This document shows, in pieces, positions 28,013 through 40,083 of a DNA stretch of 64,000 bases. Position numbers and translations under genes: made by a program. The DNA is from Temnothorax longispinosus. Taxonomy: Eukaryota > Arthropoda > Insecta > Hymenoptera > Formicidae. Numbering within the stretch: position 1 is the first letter of the stretch; the number at the start of each line of letters is the position of its first letter. A model generated the notes under the pieces. It saw only the letters and a program-made list of their open reading frames with translations, was not told the origin of the DNA and did no database searches. Location of the stretch: NCBI RefSeq assembly GCF_030848805.1, contig NC_092361.1, positions 6,076,001 through 6,140,000 on the forward strand. Direction: 5' to 3'.

Positions 28013-31000
28013 CTTTTCCTCGACGATACTGCTCGTCGACGGTACTCTCTGCGAAGGATCTAGCCTTCTCCGTCTCTCCTCGATAACATCGGCGTTGGAA
28101 TTGCCCATCGTCGCCTGCGCCGATTGCGTCAGAGATGCGTTTACGTGTCTCGTTTTCATCAAGGGTGGATTTCGAGATTGGGGTAACGCGAACCCCCGTC
28201 TGAGAGCACCTCGCGGCGGCGACGGCGGTGGATAGGATATACCTGATGGCACATCATTAATACGTGAATACCCATTTAACAAATATTGTGTCTTTCTTAT
28301 TTAAAAAACATTTGTCATTATAAACATTTTGTGAATTCTATAAATATGATGAATTAAGCTTGAGTTGATAAAATGAATAAAATGAATACTGGGGCAAAAT
28401 TCCGGGCGAAATCCTCTCATGGTTTCTTTCCACAAGAAAATAAAATAAAGGTTTTTATTAATGTTTGTTTGAGGCTCTCGCATATATGATATTTGCATTT
28501 AGAATAGTCTGTCAAGCTATCGTGTCAATATTTTCACGTTAAATAAAATCTACACTAACGCTACGTTACAACCTTGATGTTTCTCTTGTGCCTGCGTCCT
28601 GGATGGACAATTCCGCTATCTCTAATAAGCAAACGGCATTAAAATGGTTTTAAAATAGAGGAGCGCTTGTGGCGATCCGTACTTGTGATAGTAATTTACA
28701 CGTTTATGATCTAATCTGCGTGCATCTACGTGCGTGACTACGTCGCGTGTGAGAGGCCCTCATCGAAAGACCTCGGCCTCGGAGAATGTGACAAAGATAG
28801 GTGGAGAGATGTGCGTCGGTAATTGCTACCTCGGTGTCCAGGCGATAGTAGGGTGTCCTTGCTCTTGGTCATCTGCGGTACGATCAACAACGAGTTCGGT
28901 GGCGTCGGCGACACGGTGGAGGTCTGCGGCGAGGTGGCCAGCGTCAGATTAGGCAGCGACTGACCTAGACTCGAGTATGGCACCTGGACGCTCAGCGTGT
29001 TAGGCGTTGGTGATTTAGTCATCAGCGAGCGCCTGGTAGATTTACAAATTAGTTTTAATAAAGACGTTAAGATTCATCGGTCACCGTGAGGTCGTAAAAT
29101 CGATATCTCACTCTCACCTTACGTGCATAGATCGGTGGTTATGCCCAGAGGTCGACTCGCCACCTTCCTCTGATGACAGCGAGCTCGACGCTCGCGGTTG
29201 CTCGTTCGTTTCCACGCTAACGTTTCTACTGGGATTGTAGCTCGGGGGGAAGCTGCTGCTGCCTGGAGATGCTTCCATCTCCATGCTACCACTAGAAATG
29301 ATGATGTTTCATTATGTATAGTCGCGTGGATAATAAAATTATCTTCGATTTTGACGCATATATTTTTTTTCCTTGCTGACGAACGTACCTGTGACTATGA
29401 GCGAGACTGCTGACGTGCGAGGCTCTGCTACTGCCGCGTGGAGTTCTTGGAAAGGTATTGTCGTATTCTTCTACCTCGAAATCGCCGTCACCCAATGTGC
29501 TTGGCTGCCTGCTGACAGGCGCCAGATTCATCACAGGTTCACCGAGCGACGGGACTTTCATCGATGCGAATTGTTGATGGGCCTGTTTCAAGGATTCCAT
29601 CCACGACTGGAAAAAGCGGTGCCGTTAGCTAAATAAATAAATTTTTGCTTGAAAAAAACACGAAGATTTTATGCTTTCAAGAATCAATCTATCAGATCAA
29701 AAATCAAGCCTATCAGATTTCACCAACATCGGTCGATTATAATGTCACTTTTATTAATTAAACTACACTCCGCTGCAAATTAATTGATTTTGTGATATCG
29801 CGTGTATGATCTGGGGAGAGAGGTGGAGAGCGGATTTAGCTTTTACCCAAGCTTTTACCATTAATTAAGCGATCGGTGAAAGCCAGTCGTTGGCGAAGAT
29901 ACGAAGTACGGAACCTAAATCGGGATAGCGAATTAATCGCCCCACGAAACTCGACGTAATTCGCGGTGGCTGTTTGTCGAGTTACCTTAGCTAGTTTCGG
30001 GTCACCGGCGCTGAGGATTAAAGCGGCCGAGACTGTTCCGTACTCGTTAAGATAAACCAATCCCAGACTAGACGGCTCCTTGACCTCGTGTATCCGTATG
30101 CGATCGACGACGTACGGCTGCCTAATGATCTTCAACGTTTTCTTCGTCGAAGGTTTACAGATCAGCAGCATGTCGGTCAATAATAGTACGTGCACCTCCA
30201 TCTAAAAAGGGATAATTAACGAACCGTATCTAGCTCTCGGCAAGCCGTTTTTCTTACTTAAATGATCTGACCGATTCTTTGCTTTTCAAATAGAGAAATG
30301 GAGAATCAGCGAAATTTATAGAAACCATTTTGCAAAATGGATAAATCGCAGCGAAATTTTTATTTTTGTTTCAAAGATAAAAAAATCATGCATATTTTTC
30401 TTATCGTACATTTCCTGTATATAGTTTCCGACATAAAAGCAATTTTCGGTCGACTAAATAAGCTAACATTTTATTATTATTATTGACCTACCTTGCTAGT
30501 AGCGGCGTCTCTTAACTTCAAGTCTCCCTCTCGAAGAAGGGTCCTCAGGCTGTCCTTTGGACAGCCGGGCATCGGCGCTGTAGTAATATCAAGATTGCTG
30601 TACAACTTTATCAGTTTCTCCACTTCCTCGTCGAGCCCTTTGGTCTCCACGACGTCGTAGCACTCCAAACGCGAGGCTGCGCGGACCAGTTGAGCGGCTT
30701 CCTCGTTCCTCCTCAGCGCCGCATTCACAGACGCCACGAAACCGTCCACGGACTTGATCTGGACGCAAAACAAACCCAATCAAACGTAAACAACCACCCT
30801 TGAAGGTTCTCTTCTCGCGCGTTTTCTCTCCCTCTCGTAGTTTCTATTTACGAAGAATTTTCAAGCAAAAGCAAATTAAAGCTCATAATTTATGGAATGT
30901 ACTTTAGCCTTCACCTACAGGAAAGCTGGGCTCATGACAAATGCGCCACCCTCTCGCTTCGCACTTTCCCTTCGTGTATTTACGCAGAAATTAGGGAAAG

Positions 31001-33167
31001 GTAAAGTGTAAATTTTACCATGTGTATCAATTCCGCGCGTTGATCTTCGTTCTCGGTGTTCTTGTAGACGGCTTTGAGCAGGAGCGAATACCTGGTAAGC
31101 CTCTGCATCGGCATCACTAGTATGTCCATGAGCTTCAATCGGTTGCAGTCCTTTTGCGTTTCACACCACTGTAATAATGATCGAGATATCGCTACTCTTT
31201 GTCCTTAATATACTTTGCATTTTATCATTTTTCTTAATTAATTTTTTTTATGTTTCTTATAAAAATAATCTTATTAAAAATATTAATAAGCTAGCATCTT
31301 CTCACAATCAGTAAAACTTTGAAGAATTTCAGCTACAGATAGATATCTTTTCATTTAAACGAATCCGCAAAAAATTGTTTATTTCTTATCGCTTTAGGTG
31401 AGAAATAAAATAAAATTTCCTTAAGACGCCTAGCCACTTTTCTGATGGTTAAATTCGCTAACTGCACGATAGCTAACTCCCGGGATGAATTAATCGAGAT
31501 CAGTGACGAGATCAATAGCTGACTCCGCGAAATCAAGCCAACGGCAGCAAGCAAAAGCGATTAACAGCGTGTACATACCACCAGATACGCCGTGAAAAGC
31601 TGATTATCGTTCAGTCGATCCTTGCAATACTGCTGACACTTGCTCTGCTCGGCGCAGTATCTCGTGTAAGGCGCGAATATCTCTTCGAAAGTTTCGAAGC
31701 CGAGCAGAAGATGACCGGGATCGAGCGGCTGCCCGCTCGATCTCGCCGCGTTCACCATCGCGAGTAGATACTCAGTCCAGAAGTAGCGATTGGCGGCGTA
31801 GATATCGGGTATATTGCTGAAGAGCTTCAGCCTGTCGACCTCGATCAGGATGTTCGAGGCCTGCAGGCTGCAGAGACATGCCATGAAGAGCTGCGATATC
31901 AGAGACGACGATCATCACTTTCAGAAAAAAAAAGATCGAAAATTCTAATCTCCCGACGATACTTCATCCCCGCGAGCTTTCATTTATATAGTTTCAAGAT
32001 ATTTGATCGAGCAGTTTTATCAGCTTGATTATTTCGATCAGATTAAACAGCCTGACAAGACTGGTTTTCGCGAAAAACGTAGCAAGTACGTCACTTGCTT
32101 ACACTTTACTTACATCTGTCACAACCTTTAATGTCTTAATGTAGGCCACCTCGGTCTTAGCCAATTCCCAGAGTGCGGTTTGCTGCTGCGATTGTTTCTC
32201 CGAGAGCATCTGTGAATTCTCGACAATGTCGTGCCAGTCACCCTCTAAATTGTAGAGAGCTGAAAGGGTGTCAAGATAACATTTACGTTACAACAGTGCC
32301 TGTGATTGCAGCAAACTACGTATTTTACTCTTTAGAGATAACGTGAAGAGGGGTTTTCTTGAAGACAGTAGAAAAAAACGAAAAAAGCTTTAAATCACAC
32401 TTTTCTACGGAAAATCACGTACCGAGATATTTTGTTTAAGATAAGAACGCGTCGCCATCAATTTTCGGTGCTGTAAAGTTGTGACACTATAATATATATT
32501 AGTAATTTAAAGTATAAAATTATCGGTTGCTGTATACCTCAGAATTAATCTTGCCCTAACTCAAATAATCGTTTTGACACTGCAAAACGTCTCTCCGAGA
32601 AACGGGAGGAGCAAGACACAAGAAGTAACGTGACTGCTTTAAGAGCAGTTATTAAAGAGATCTTCAAGTTTCATCGATTTCGTTTGCATGTAACGAGCTG
32701 GAGCGGAAAAGGAGAATTTAAACGTTCTTCTGCGAGATAAAGGTGTTTTTCTAAGGAAAAGCGTGCGTCTGCGTTAATTTTATCTCGGATCACCGGGAAT
32801 CTTCAGGATTTCGAGTCTCTCGTTCCAGAGGTAAATCACTCGATGGAAGAAAAGAAAAGGGAAATCGAAGGACAGAACTAGGAGTCGTACCTTCTTCGTT
32901 GATCGTCACATCGCACTGCAAATGAACGTTCGCCAATTTCGGCACGCCATGCTTGTTGTACTCGTCCAGTTGGGCGGTTAACAGGTCCATCTTGATACCC
33001 TTGGTATTGGTGAAGAACCCGCTCCATCGCTGTTTACTGGCCTTGAGTCCTGTAGCTCCACCGGAACTCCGACCGGAAGAGATCGTTGTGCAGGTACCAA
33101 CCTCGGAATCGACATTCGTGTCTTCGGTGGAAACGCTGAAGAAACGACCGCTTCGATTCCGATAATT
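28013..33167 (-). CDS. PLEKHG5: PLEKHG5-type RhoGEF (DH-PH), ten exons seen; both ends unresolved
   Basis: A Dbl-family guanine-nucleotide exchange factor, expected to activate RhoA at cell junctions or vesicles. Reverse-strand exons: 32891-33167, 32114-32259, 31579-31890, 31019-31168, 30492-30758, 29986-30201, 29389-29606, 29118-29291, 28830-29032, 28013-28242. All phases agree (2193 nt, 731 codons). The first visible exon ends in the pre-DH region (WSGFFTNTKGIKMDLLTAQL). DH: LWELAKTEVAYIKTLKVV, LFSNIPDIYAANRYFW, FAPYTRYCAEQSKCQQY, and the helix MDILVMPMQRLTRYSLLLK. PH: MEVHVLLLTDMLLICKP, IRQPYVVDRI, LGLVYLNEYG, then SWMESLKQAH. The tail is Ser/Pro-rich (SPTPNTLSVQVPYSSLGQSL, SYPPPSPPRGALRRGF). 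Upstream exons, including any Ras-binding-like N-terminal domain, are not visible and may lie beyond the gap. The last exon is unknown. Confidence 0.9.
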
Positions 33168-34984
33168 CTATCGGAGAATAAAAAGCTCATCTTTAACTGG
33201 AGTTTAAGATTGACAGGTCTAGTGCGGTGTACCAAAAAAGCGCATCAAAGAAAATTCATTCTTTTTTAGTATATGTTCTCATATCCGATATACTAATATA
33301 CCGAATATTGTTAACATTTTTGCTGAACAGGACGCTTCGGGGTAAAGCGTCCTGTCAATGAAATTATCAAGACAATTAAGACTTCCAACGGAAACTCGTT
33401 CGCTTCGTCGTCAAGTGATTATGCCGCGGTCGTACATCAAGCTGGAAGGCTCCTCAGAGCGAAGGCAACATTCTAGAAATTGCTCGTTGAGTTATCGCGC
33501 TGTGTAATCCGCTATCGAGTGTGCGATGTGTTGGTACCCGCCATGAATAATGTATCGGTGCCCAACACCGGGCGCGACCCGTTAAGAGAACCCTTCTCAG
33601 CATTTTATTAACGTTATCCTTTCGCCGTGCACCGTCACCGCCAACGTCGCGACAAATCGCTCTCGTTACGCTTGCATGCATTACGCGCGTTACACGCGAG
33701 GAAATGCGAAATGTTCTGCCTCACGCGTTACTTCTCGACGCGACGCGCCAATCAATTTTACGCTTAGCGTCTTTATTCACTTAATTCTCTTTTCTTCCTC
33801 GCGAAAAGCTTCTTCCCTTCTGTGAAAATCTGTACTATTAATAGAATAATTATTCAACTTATTATAGATTATATAGCCTAGAATGCTATCATCTAGTTTA
33901 GAAGACATTTTTAACAAAGAGTGATCATAAAACAAAACTGGTACTTTCACACTGCTTTTTTTTATTTCTAAATGTTGAACGAGCAATGCAAACGACTTCT
34001 TATTACAATGTAATGTAAAGGAAGATGCCATTGTGAGCTATTAAATTCACTGCATGGCGATAAAAGTTTTTTTTCTACGGCGTATATAAATGCGATACGA
34101 TGTATACGCGTTAATGTAGCGTAATCGACATTTCGCCTGCTCGTTTCACGTGATGTGAAACGTGGGCAGATTTCATCTACGGGGGTGCACCGTAATAACG
34201 GCGATAACGGATCTTTATTGCAGTCTACCGTGTCTTTAATGTGTACGCCGTTCGTCACACCGAAAATACAATCTGTAACCGATCGACGTCGGCTGCACAA
34301 GCTGCGCGAGAGACTAAAATTTTTGTGAACGCGAACCAACATTAAATAAAATTAACGAAACGCGCAAAGTGTTTACCAGAACCGCTCTTTTTTCTCATTA
34401 TTCTAAAGAGATTCTATAGAATTTAATTTAATTAAAGTTTAATTAAATTTAATCTCACATACACACATACATAACACACACGTACACGCGGTTTCGTGAT
34501 TTAATTTTAAGGGAATCGAAATTACGACAAAATCTAAATTTAATCGTACGTGACGGAAAATGCGTCGAGAAATGGACGATCGGAAGTGTGCCGGATCAAA
34601 CGCGCATTTGTTCTACTGACGCCCGTAGTCGGCCTCGTAGTTTTTACTGTTTTTAGCCCCTTGTCGGGATTGAAATTCGTCGGCTTTACTTGTGCCTGGA
34701 ACCGGTGCGAGCACGCGACAGATTACGTTGCTGACCGAGCGAATTAATCCGGCAGCATCCGGCATGGATGAGGCGTAGCTGTGTCACATTGTAGCTGCGC
34801 GAAATCAAGCTGGAATGCTCGCGTAATTGTCGCTCGGACAATAGCGAGGCGTTCGGCGAAGACAATGGTAACTGCGATGCTAGGAATTGGACAGCAGCCG
34901 GGAACAGTAATGCTGGGACAATATCGCGTATGTTATATAGAAAAATTTAATCAAAAAATCAGCATTGTATATAGTATCTATTAG
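33168..34984. other. Upstream/intronic DNA of the PLEKHG5-like gene
   Basis: No exon can be supported, though this is probably 5' intron of the PLEKHG5-like gene. A short perfect hairpin (stem CAGGACGCTT, loop CGGGGTA) lies at about 33328-33354. Confidence 0.35.
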
Positions 34985-35484
34985 NNNNNNNNNNNNNNNN
35001 NNNNNNNNNNNNNNNNNNNNNNNNNNNNNNNNNNNNNNNNNNNNNNNNNNNNNNNNNNNNNNNNNNNNNNNNNNNNNNNNNNNNNNNNNNNNNNNNNNNN
35101 NNNNNNNNNNNNNNNNNNNNNNNNNNNNNNNNNNNNNNNNNNNNNNNNNNNNNNNNNNNNNNNNNNNNNNNNNNNNNNNNNNNNNNNNNNNNNNNNNNNN
35201 NNNNNNNNNNNNNNNNNNNNNNNNNNNNNNNNNNNNNNNNNNNNNNNNNNNNNNNNNNNNNNNNNNNNNNNNNNNNNNNNNNNNNNNNNNNNNNNNNNNN
35301 NNNNNNNNNNNNNNNNNNNNNNNNNNNNNNNNNNNNNNNNNNNNNNNNNNNNNNNNNNNNNNNNNNNNNNNNNNNNNNNNNNNNNNNNNNNNNNNNNNNN
35401 NNNNNNNNNNNNNNNNNNNNNNNNNNNNNNNNNNNNNNNNNNNNNNNNNNNNNNNNNNNNNNNNNNNNNNNNNNNNNNNNNNNN
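34985..35484. other. Assembly gap (500 N)
   Basis: Exactly 500 ambiguous bases, the usual placeholder for a gap of unknown true length. It falls immediately left of the duplicated SUOX 5' fragment, the expected place for assembly to fail if a long near-identical duplication is present. The open frames of X residues across it are meaningless. Confidence 0.98.
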
Positions 35485-36250
35485 GTTTTGGTGGTCGAGC
35501 CTTCTTCGCCTCCTTGTTCATCATTCCTTCTTTTCTCTCCAACGCCTGATTATATATACATATAAATATTATATCTTGTTATAAGTGCAGAAAGTATAAA
35601 GTATTACATTTTAAATATGTTCTTTGCACTTGAGCTGAACTCTTAGCACTTTTCATCTTCTTTCCTTTTCTCTGCTTCTCACTCCAGTCTCCACGTGTTG
35701 TGTATGTACAGTGTGTACACAAGTACACACACAGTCGTCGAGACCATGCAGTCGAGGCAGACGAGACGTCGATCACTTGGACCACTGGTTGATACCAGTT
35801 GATACCGGTTTACGCAGTTGACCTCACGGAAATATCAATTAAACGGTCCGTTCGCAAGTCAACATTATGAGTTTACGCTAGAAAATATTTCACGGAATTA
35901 GACAGAGGTATCTATATTGGCTTGATTCTTTAAAAAATACAACATTAGCTATTCCAAGCAGTGGTATGTTTTGTACAACATATTTTTGTGTGTATAATTC
36001 TTATGTAAATTAATATGGCGACTTTATGCTAGATGCTCATTGATTTAGCGGTCTTATGCTACGCTTATGCTAAGCTATGCATTTTGTGTGCGATGGACTA
36101 TAACACCTGCCAGCAGTCTTCCACGGAGAAGGAGCATGGGTCCTCCAAGAATACTCGAGATCCTGCTACGTTGTACGCAACGTGTGTTGCTGTTGCCGCC
36201 TTAGGTATATCTTATTACATCACTTGCAAATACAAAAGAAACGATTCAAA
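35485..36250 (+). pseudogene. Broken duplicate of the sulfite oxidase (SUOX) 5' region
   Basis: Matches the promoter, first exon, first intron and start of exon 2 of the intact SUOX gene (43808-43897 plus 49807-51163, minus later insertions). The copied start ATG at 35867 is followed by TAG at codon 5 (35879-35881), where the intact gene has TGG. Bases ~36000-36095 are replaced by unrelated AT-rich sequence. The exon-2 part (NTCQQSSTEKEHGSSKNTRD through the hydrophobic TCVAVAALGISYYIT) is well preserved. It ends at AAAAGAAACG, then a 14-nt filler repeating CAAATACAAAAG, then ADAR exon sequence. The left edge is cut by the gap. This copy shows the state before the transposons found in the intact SUOX upstream region inserted. 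Confidence 0.88.
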
Positions 36251-36401
36251 TACAAAAGAGCTAAAGACTGGAGCTACGTACAAGATGGTCAGGCAGACTG
36301 GGCCCACGCACACTCCAATATTCACGATTGCGGTACAAATGACGGACAGTCGTATGAAGGACAAGGGCGTACCAAAAGATGGCAAAGCATGCGGCTGCTG
36401 A
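36033..36401 (+). pseudogene. Chimeric SUOX-ADAR reading frame
   Basis: A single 122-codon open frame. It runs from SUOX exon-2 sequence (hydrophobic AALGISYYITCKYKR) across the fusion point near 36250 into ADAR dsRBD1 (ELKTGATYKMVRQTGPTHTP, FTIAVQ) without a frame break at the join. It loses the dsRBD frame at a missing T (ACAAATGACGG instead of ACAAATTGACGG, near 36338). A second missing A follows at ACCAAAAGATGG. It is a by-product of the rearrangement, and whether it is transcribed is unknown. Confidence 0.6.
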
Positions 36402-36444
36402 ACTTGCTTTACGGAACATCGTTCAGTTTAGAAAGAGACGAAGA
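36258..36444 (+). pseudogene. ADAR dsRBD1 exon copy A1, 5'-truncated and frameshifted
   Basis: Lacks the first ~67 nt of the exon and is fused to SUOX sequence. It is 187 nt where the same part of other copies is 189, owing to two 1-nt deletions. The donor GTGAGT is preserved. Confidence 0.9.
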
Positions 36445-36542
36445 GTGAGTTAATCAAGGCTAAAAGTTAACCGACACTTGTGAAACTGGGCCTTAGCGGT
36501 ATGTATAATGGTGGCAATTGTTATATCAAATTTATCTTGCAG

Positions 36543-37153
36543 ATGGAGCAAGGAAATACACCAAAGTCTCAAATTCTCAAGAGATTCTCAGAGGCAGATC
36601 TAAAAGGTAATTGTATCTCATTGTTACAGAATATCCGAAATTGAGTAATTTTAATATAACAAAACAAACTAAATTAAATAATTTTAATATAATGAAATAA
36701 TTCCGGATTAGAATATCACCTTGCATTTGCGCTTTTCTACTTACTATTATTCCGTTTTTTTTTTTAATAAGAAAATTTATAGAAAAAGATATTTTTGTAT
36801 AAAAGGTATCACAGATCATATATTAATCTTGAATTTTTTAACGTTTGATATTTATGTGATAACGCAGAAGTAACAAACTTCAATTTATTATTTAATTAGA
36901 TATTATCAGCGCGGAAAAACTTCATAAAAATCCACAACCAAAAAAAACAGTATGCGCATTAAACGAGCTAAAGACTCGAGCTACGTACAAGATGGTCGGG
37001 CAGACTGGGCCCACGCACGCTCCAATATTCACGATCGCGGTACAAATTGACGGACAGTCGTATGAAGGGCAAGGGCGTACCAAAAAGATGGCAAAGCATG
37101 CGGCTGCTGAACTTGCTTTACGGAACATCGTTCAGTTTAGAAAGAGACGAAGA
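36543..37153 (+). CDS. ADAR linker exon B1 (36543-36606) plus dsRBD1 exon A2 (36900-37153), intact pair
   Basis: B1 encodes MEQGNTPKSQILKRFSEADL. A2 encodes IISAEKLHKNPQPKK, then the dsRBD with KMVGQTGPTHAPIFTIAV, IDGQSYEGQGRTKKMAKHAA and AELALRNIVQFRKRRR. Lengths 64 + 254 nt, open throughout. The KMV, TGP-HAP, GQG and KK-AK elements that contact double-stranded RNA in this family are all present. Confidence 0.8.
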
Positions 37154-37252
37154 GTGAGTTAATCTAAGGCTAAAAGTTAACCGACATTTGTGAAACTGGG
37201 CCTCAGCGGTATGTATAATGGTGGCAATTGTTATATCAAATTTATCTTGCAG

Positions 37253-37863
37253 ATGGAGCAAGGAAATACCCCAAAGTCTCAAATTCTCAAGAGATGCTCA
37301 GAGGCAGATCTAAAAGGTAATTGTATCTCATTGTTACAGAATATCTGAAATTGAGTAATTTTAATATAACAAAACAAACTAAATTAAATATTTTAATATA
37401 ATGAAATAATTCCGGATTAAAATATCACCTTACATTTGCGCTTTTCTACTTTACTATTATTCCGTTTTTTTTTTAACATAAGAAAATTTTATAGAAAATA
37501 TATTTTTGTATAAAAGGTATCACAGATCATATAAAAATCTTGAATTTTCTAACGTTTGATATTTATGTGATAACACAGAAGTAATAAACTTTATTTATTA
37601 TTTAATTAGATATTATCAGCGCGAAAAAACGTCATAAAAATCCACAACCAAAAAAAGCAGTATGCGCATTAAACGAGCTAAAGACTCGAGCTACGTACAA
37701 GATGGTCGGGCAGACTGGGCCCACGCACGCTCCAATATTCACGATCGCGGTACAAATTGACGGACAGTCGTATGAAGGGCAAGGGCGTACCAAAAAGATG
37801 GCAAAGCATGCGGCTGCTGAACTTGCTTTACGGAACATCGTTCAGTTTAGAAAGAGACGAAGA
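37253..37863 (+). CDS. ADAR linker exon B2 (37253-37316) plus dsRBD1 exon A3 (37610-37863), intact pair
   Basis: Both exons keep length and frame (64 + 254 nt). Near the start of A3, AEKLHK has become AKKRHK. The dsRBD core is unchanged from A2. Confidence 0.8.
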
Positions 37864-37962
37864 GTGAGTTAATCTAAGGCTAAAAGTTAACCGACATTTG
37901 TGAAACTGGGCCTCAGCGGTATGTATAATGGTGGCAATTGTTATATCAAATTTATCTTGCAG

Positions 37963-38573
37963 ATGGAGCAAGGAAATACACCAAAGTCTCAAATTCTCAG
38001 AGATGCTCAGAGGCAGATCTAAAAGGTAATTGTATCTCATTGTTACAGAATATCTGAAATTGAGTAATTTTAATATAACAAAACAAACTAAATTAAATAA
38101 TTTTAATATAATGAAATAATTCCGGATTAGAATATCACCTTACATTTGCGCTTTTCTACTTACTATTATTCCGTTTTTTTTTTTAACATAAGAAATTTTA
38201 TAGAAAATATATTTTTGTATAAAAGGTATCACAGATCATATAAAAATCTTGAATTTTCTAACGTTTGATATTTATGTGATAACACAGAAGTAATAAACTT
38301 TAATTTATTATTTAATTAGATATTATCAGCGCGAAAAAACGTCATAAAAATCCACAACCAAAAAAAACAGTATGCGCATTAAACGAGCTAAAGACTCGAG
38401 CTACGTACAAGATGGTCGGGCAGACTGGGCCAACGCACGCTCCAATATTCACGATCGCGATACAAATTGACGGACAGTCGTATGAAGGGCAAGGGCGTAC
38501 CAAAAAGATGGCAAAGCATGCGGCTGCTGAACTTGCTTTACGGAACATCGTTCAGTTTAGAAAGAGACGAAGA
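37963..38573 (+). CDS. ADAR linker exon B3 (37963-38025, -1 nt) plus intact dsRBD1 exon A4 (38320-38573)
   Basis: B3 has lost one A (ATTCTCAGAG for ATTCTCAAGAG) and is frameshifted. A4 is 254 nt and open, with I for V in FTIAIQIDGQ. A4 could be used only if spliced from another B exon. Confidence 0.8.
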
Positions 38574-38672
38574 GTGAGTTAATCTAAGGCTAAAAGTTAA
38601 CCGACATTTGTGAAACTGGGCCTCAGCGGTATGTATAATGGTGGCAATTGTTATATCAAATTTATTTTGCAG

Positions 38673-39275
38673 ATGGAGCAAGGAAATACACCAAAGTCTC
38701 AAATTCTCAAGAGATCCTCAGAGGCAGATCTAAAAGGTATATTGTATCTCATTGTTACAGAATATCCGAAATTGAGTAATTTTAATATAACAAAACAAAC
38801 TAAATTAAATAATTTTAATATAATGAATTAATTCCGGATTAGAATATCACCTTACATTTGCGCTTTTCTACTTACTATTATTCCGTTTTTTTTTTAATAT
38901 AAGAAAATTTTATAGAAAAATATATTTTGTATCACAGATCATATAAAAATCTTGAATTTTCTAATGTTTGATATTTATGTGATAACACAGAAGTAACAAC
39001 TTTAATTTATTATTTAATTAGATATTATCGGCGCGGAAAAACTTCATAAAAATCCACAACCAAAAAATGCAGTATGCGCATTAAACGAGCTGAAGACTGG
39101 AGCTACGTACAAGATGGTCGGGCAGACTGGGCCCACGCACGCTCCAATATTCACGCTCGCGGTACAAATTGACGGACAGTCGTATGAAGGGCAAGGGCGT
39201 ACCAAAAAGATGGCAAAGCATGCGGCTGCTGAACTTGCTTTACGGAACATCGTTCAGTTTAGAAAGAAACGAAGA
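38673..39275 (+). CDS. ADAR linker exon B4 (38673-38736) plus dsRBD1 exon A5 (39022-39275), intact pair
   Basis: Lengths 64 + 254 nt, open. B4 uses donor GTATATTG where others have GTAATTG. A5 reads IIGAEKLHKNPQPKNAV and FTLAVQIDGQ, with the tail FRKKRR. Its IIGAEK start and PKNAV match the final copy A7, which suggests the order of duplication. Confidence 0.8.
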
Positions 39276-39375
39276 GTGAGTTAATCTAAAGGCTAAAAGT
39301 TAACCGACACTTGTGAAACTGGGCCTTAGCGGTATGTATAAGGGTGGCAATTGTTATATCAAATTTATTTTGCAG

Positions 39376-39984
39376 ATGGAGCAAGGAATACACCAAAGTC
39401 TCAAATTCTCAAGAGATCCTCAGAGGCAGATCTAAAAGGTAATTGTATCTCATTGTTACAGAATATCCGAAATTGAGTAATTTTAATATAACAAAACAAA
39501 CTAAATTAAATAATTTTAATATAATGAAATAATTCCGGATTAGAATATCACCTTGCATTTGCGCTTTTCTACTTACTATTATTCCGTTTTTTTTTAATAA
39601 GAAAATTTTATAGAAAAAGATATTTTTGTATAAAAGGTATCACAGATCATATATTAATCTTGAATTTTTTAACGTTTGATATTTATGTGATAACGCAGAA
39701 GTAACAAACTTCAATTTATTATTATTAGATATTATCAGCGCGGAAAAACTTCATAAAAAATCACACAACAAAAAAAAGCAGTATGCGCATTAAACGAGCT
39801 AAAAACTCGAGCTACGTACAAGATGGTCGGGCAGACTGGGCCCACGCACGCTCCAATATTCACGATCGCGGTACAAATTGACGGACAGTCGTATGAAGGG
39901 CAAGGGCGTACCAAAAAGATGGCAAAGCATGCGGCTGCTGAACTTGCTTTACGGAACATCGTTCAGTTTAGAAAGAGACGAAGA
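39376..39984 (+). pseudogene. ADAR linker exon B5 (39376-39438, -1 nt) and dsRBD1 exon A6 (39729-39984, +2 nt), both frameshifted
   Basis: B5 lacks one A (GGAATACACC for GGAAATACACC). A6 has expanded A runs around its CATAAAAAATCACAC segment, giving 256 nt and an early stop. The pair cannot contribute dsRBD protein as assembled. Confidence 0.85.
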
Positions 39985-40083
39985 GTGAGTTAATCTAAGG
40001 CTAAAAGTTAACCGACATTTGTGAAACTGGGCCTCAGCGGTATGTATAATGGTGGCAATTGTTATATTAAATTTATCTTGCAG

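Noticed and set aside
34042..34342. Upstream PLEKHG5 exon on the reverse strand
   Set aside because: An open frame with acceptor-like sequence exists, but no matching motif or phase partner could be shown.
34880..35549. Open frames spanning the gap
   Set aside because: They consist of N bases read as X.
36922..39959. Five near-identical 68-74-codon reverse-strand frames
   Set aside because: They are antisense shadows of the repeated ADAR dsRBD exons; the forward frame matches the dsRBD family.
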